This document shows positions 62,774-64,000 of a stretch of DNA of 64,000 nucleotides, piece after piece. Every line of letters begins with the position of its first letter. Positions within the stretch are counted from its first letter, which is position 1. Position numbers and translations under genes: made by a program. Under the pieces are notes generated by a model. That model was not told the origin of the DNA, searched no databases, and saw only the letters and a list, made by a program, of their open reading frames with translations. The DNA is from Anoplolepis gracilipes (taxonomy: Eukaryota; Arthropoda; Insecta; Hymenoptera; Formicidae). Location: positions 9,461,501 to 9,525,500 of the forward strand of contig NC_132977.1 in the NCBI RefSeq assembly GCF_047496725.1. Reading direction: 5' to 3'.

Positions 62774-64000
62774 TTAGAGAAATTCCATCTCTCGTTCAAT
62801 ACCGACGAATTTGAGTTGCTCCGTCGGGCCATATCTAAAAAATTATTACATTTCATACAATTTTAATCTTACAATTAGTTAATATATCGATTCGTGCAAT
62901 GTGCGTAATGTATGTACCTATAATCGAAAAATAATTCTTCGCCAGGTTGAATTGCTCTCTTAGCAAAAATACCTATTCTGTGATCACCATTCACCATCAT
63001 TACTTTCGCATAACAATTTGGATTAATTGAATGATTGGCAAATCTTATTTTATTTCCCTTTCTCGTTGCATCAACGACAAAATCTGAAAAAATATTTTTT
63101 TAATCTTTCTTTTTCTTTCTCCTAAAATATCTAATCACCTGTTAATTTACATCATACTTACCATTGTTGAGATTGAAAAGAAAACTACACATATATTTGT
63201 CGTACACTTTTCCTCTTCTATCGGCCTCGTCTTGGCTGATAATTTCGCCGCAGTATTCCGAAATGAATTCATTCTTTGCCGCCGACTCTTTCAAAAAAAT
63301 TCCCCAACCTGCTACATCTGATGGTGCCATCAGAAGATGCTTATCTGCAAACGACAAAAATTGTTTTCTATCTTTGTTTTTTAATAAAACTGTGCGATTA
63401 AAAGTTGTTAAACTTACGAAGACCACGTTGCACACTGACGTTCTTGCAAGATATCTTAGTAATGTGGAACTGATCAGCGCCACAAGTTTGGCAAAGATCC
63501 GGGTCACATTCCCTCACGGCCAAATAACACGGGCATTGCTTCGTGTTGCACTGAGCCTTACATCTGCAGCCAGGGAATCGATTCTGACATTCGCTACTAC
63601 ACTGACAGAATTTTTCACAAAAGTTCTGTGCCTGTATACAGGGACACGAGTTGTCACACTGGCGTCCCGGATGATCACAAGGTGCGAAATTGTGCACGTG
63701 ATTAGCACCTAGTAAAGATGAATCGGACGATTAGACAATCGAAAATATATTATAGATTTAAATTCTTGAAAGTAATTAATACGCGTACCAGAATCCTTCT
63801 TAAGTTGTATTTTTCTGCAGTGCATCGACCATAAACGATGCTTTTTCTTTTTCTTTCGCGGAGGCGTAAAGTCTTTTAGATTCTCTATAGCGGGAATATC
63901 CGAAGCCTCCTTTTGCGCAAATTCATATACCTCCTGACAAGTTTTCGTTAACATGATTTGTGCCAGTGCGCATGGATTACCAGGGAAGGCTTTGTGAAGA
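62774..64000 (-). CDS. E(z): Enhancer of zeste, histone H3K27 methyltransferase, 3' part (5 exons, open at window edge)
   Basis: Catalytic subunit of PRC2, which trimethylates H3K27 in Polycomb silencing. Transcribed exons are 63789-64000 (continues outside), 63418-63708, 63162-63344, 62918-63083 and 62774-62834; they join into 303 residues. The first shows the end of SANT2 (KTCQEVYEF) and the basic stretch PPRKKKKKHRLW. Next is the cysteine-rich CXC domain (CDNSCPC, FCEKFCQCSSECQNRF, GCRCKAQC, CPCYLAVRECDPDLC). The SET domain is complete: APSDVAGWGIF, YCGEIISQDEADRRGK, NHSINPNC (SAM site and pseudoknot) and ELFFDYR. The C-terminus GPTEQLKFVGIEREMEF is the insect form. All catalytic motifs are intact. 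The N-terminal half (EED-binding, SANT1) lies beyond 64,000. Confidence 0.98.

Noticed and set aside
63164..63712. 182-codon plus-strand ORF
   Set aside because: It is antisense to the E(z) CXC and SET exons and spans an intron; a shadow of real coding sequence.
1..64000. CRISPR arrays, operons, rRNA or tRNA genes
   Set aside because: None seen. The window is a eukaryotic nuclear region and no tRNA T-loop/D-loop pair or spacer-repeat pattern was found by eye.

Overview
This is a eukaryotic nuclear window with spliced genes, GT-AG introns, long AT-rich introns and many (AT)n, (GT)n and (GA)n microsatellites. The gene content points to an insect: a group I chitin-degrading GH20 hexosaminidase, an Ac76E-type adenylyl cyclase and E(z). 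The AT-rich background with CpG-rich islands and no CpG depletion fits a hymenopteran, perhaps an ant. That placement is inference and no species can be named from the sequence alone.

Layout, left to right. Positions 1-8,000 hold no recognisable protein gene. They contain a strongly CpG-rich, triplet-repeat-rich promoter/5'-UTR-like block (about 660-2,380) and several smaller GC-rich islands that look regulatory. Next come four compact genes. CYBC1/Eros-like chaperone (+, 8,004-8,922) is convergent with SDR39U1-like epimerase (-, 9,253-10,529). SDR39U1 is divergent from Med10 (+, 11,010-11,712) across a 480-bp shared promoter that holds a 53-bp tandem triplication. Then a secreted or membrane-anchored beta-N-acetylglucosaminidase (+, 12,997-18,676).

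From 19,970 to 60,623 a single minus-strand gene, a type-2-like (Ac76E) transmembrane adenylyl cyclase, fills about 40 kb. I reconstructed 19 coding exons giving one open frame of 1,007 residues. This includes a 4-codon first exon separated from the rest by a 19.3-kb intron, and one GC-AG intron. The introns hold two foldback/MITE-like elements and several GC-rich islands but no convincing nested gene.

Downstream of the right-hand gene and on the same strand lies an unexplained 67-codon ORF with coding-like composition and a TATA-like box (61,225-61,428). The window ends inside the 3' half of E(z), the Polycomb H3K27 methyltransferase (-, 62,774 to beyond 64,000), covering the end of SANT2, the CXC domain and the complete SET domain.

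The genes are not a functional pathway. They are a mix of housekeeping (Med10, SDR39U1), moulting/chitin turnover (hexosaminidase), signalling (cyclase) and chromatin (E(z)) genes. Exon boundaries were assigned by eye from splice motifs, frame continuity and family similarity recalled from memory. No alignment was run.
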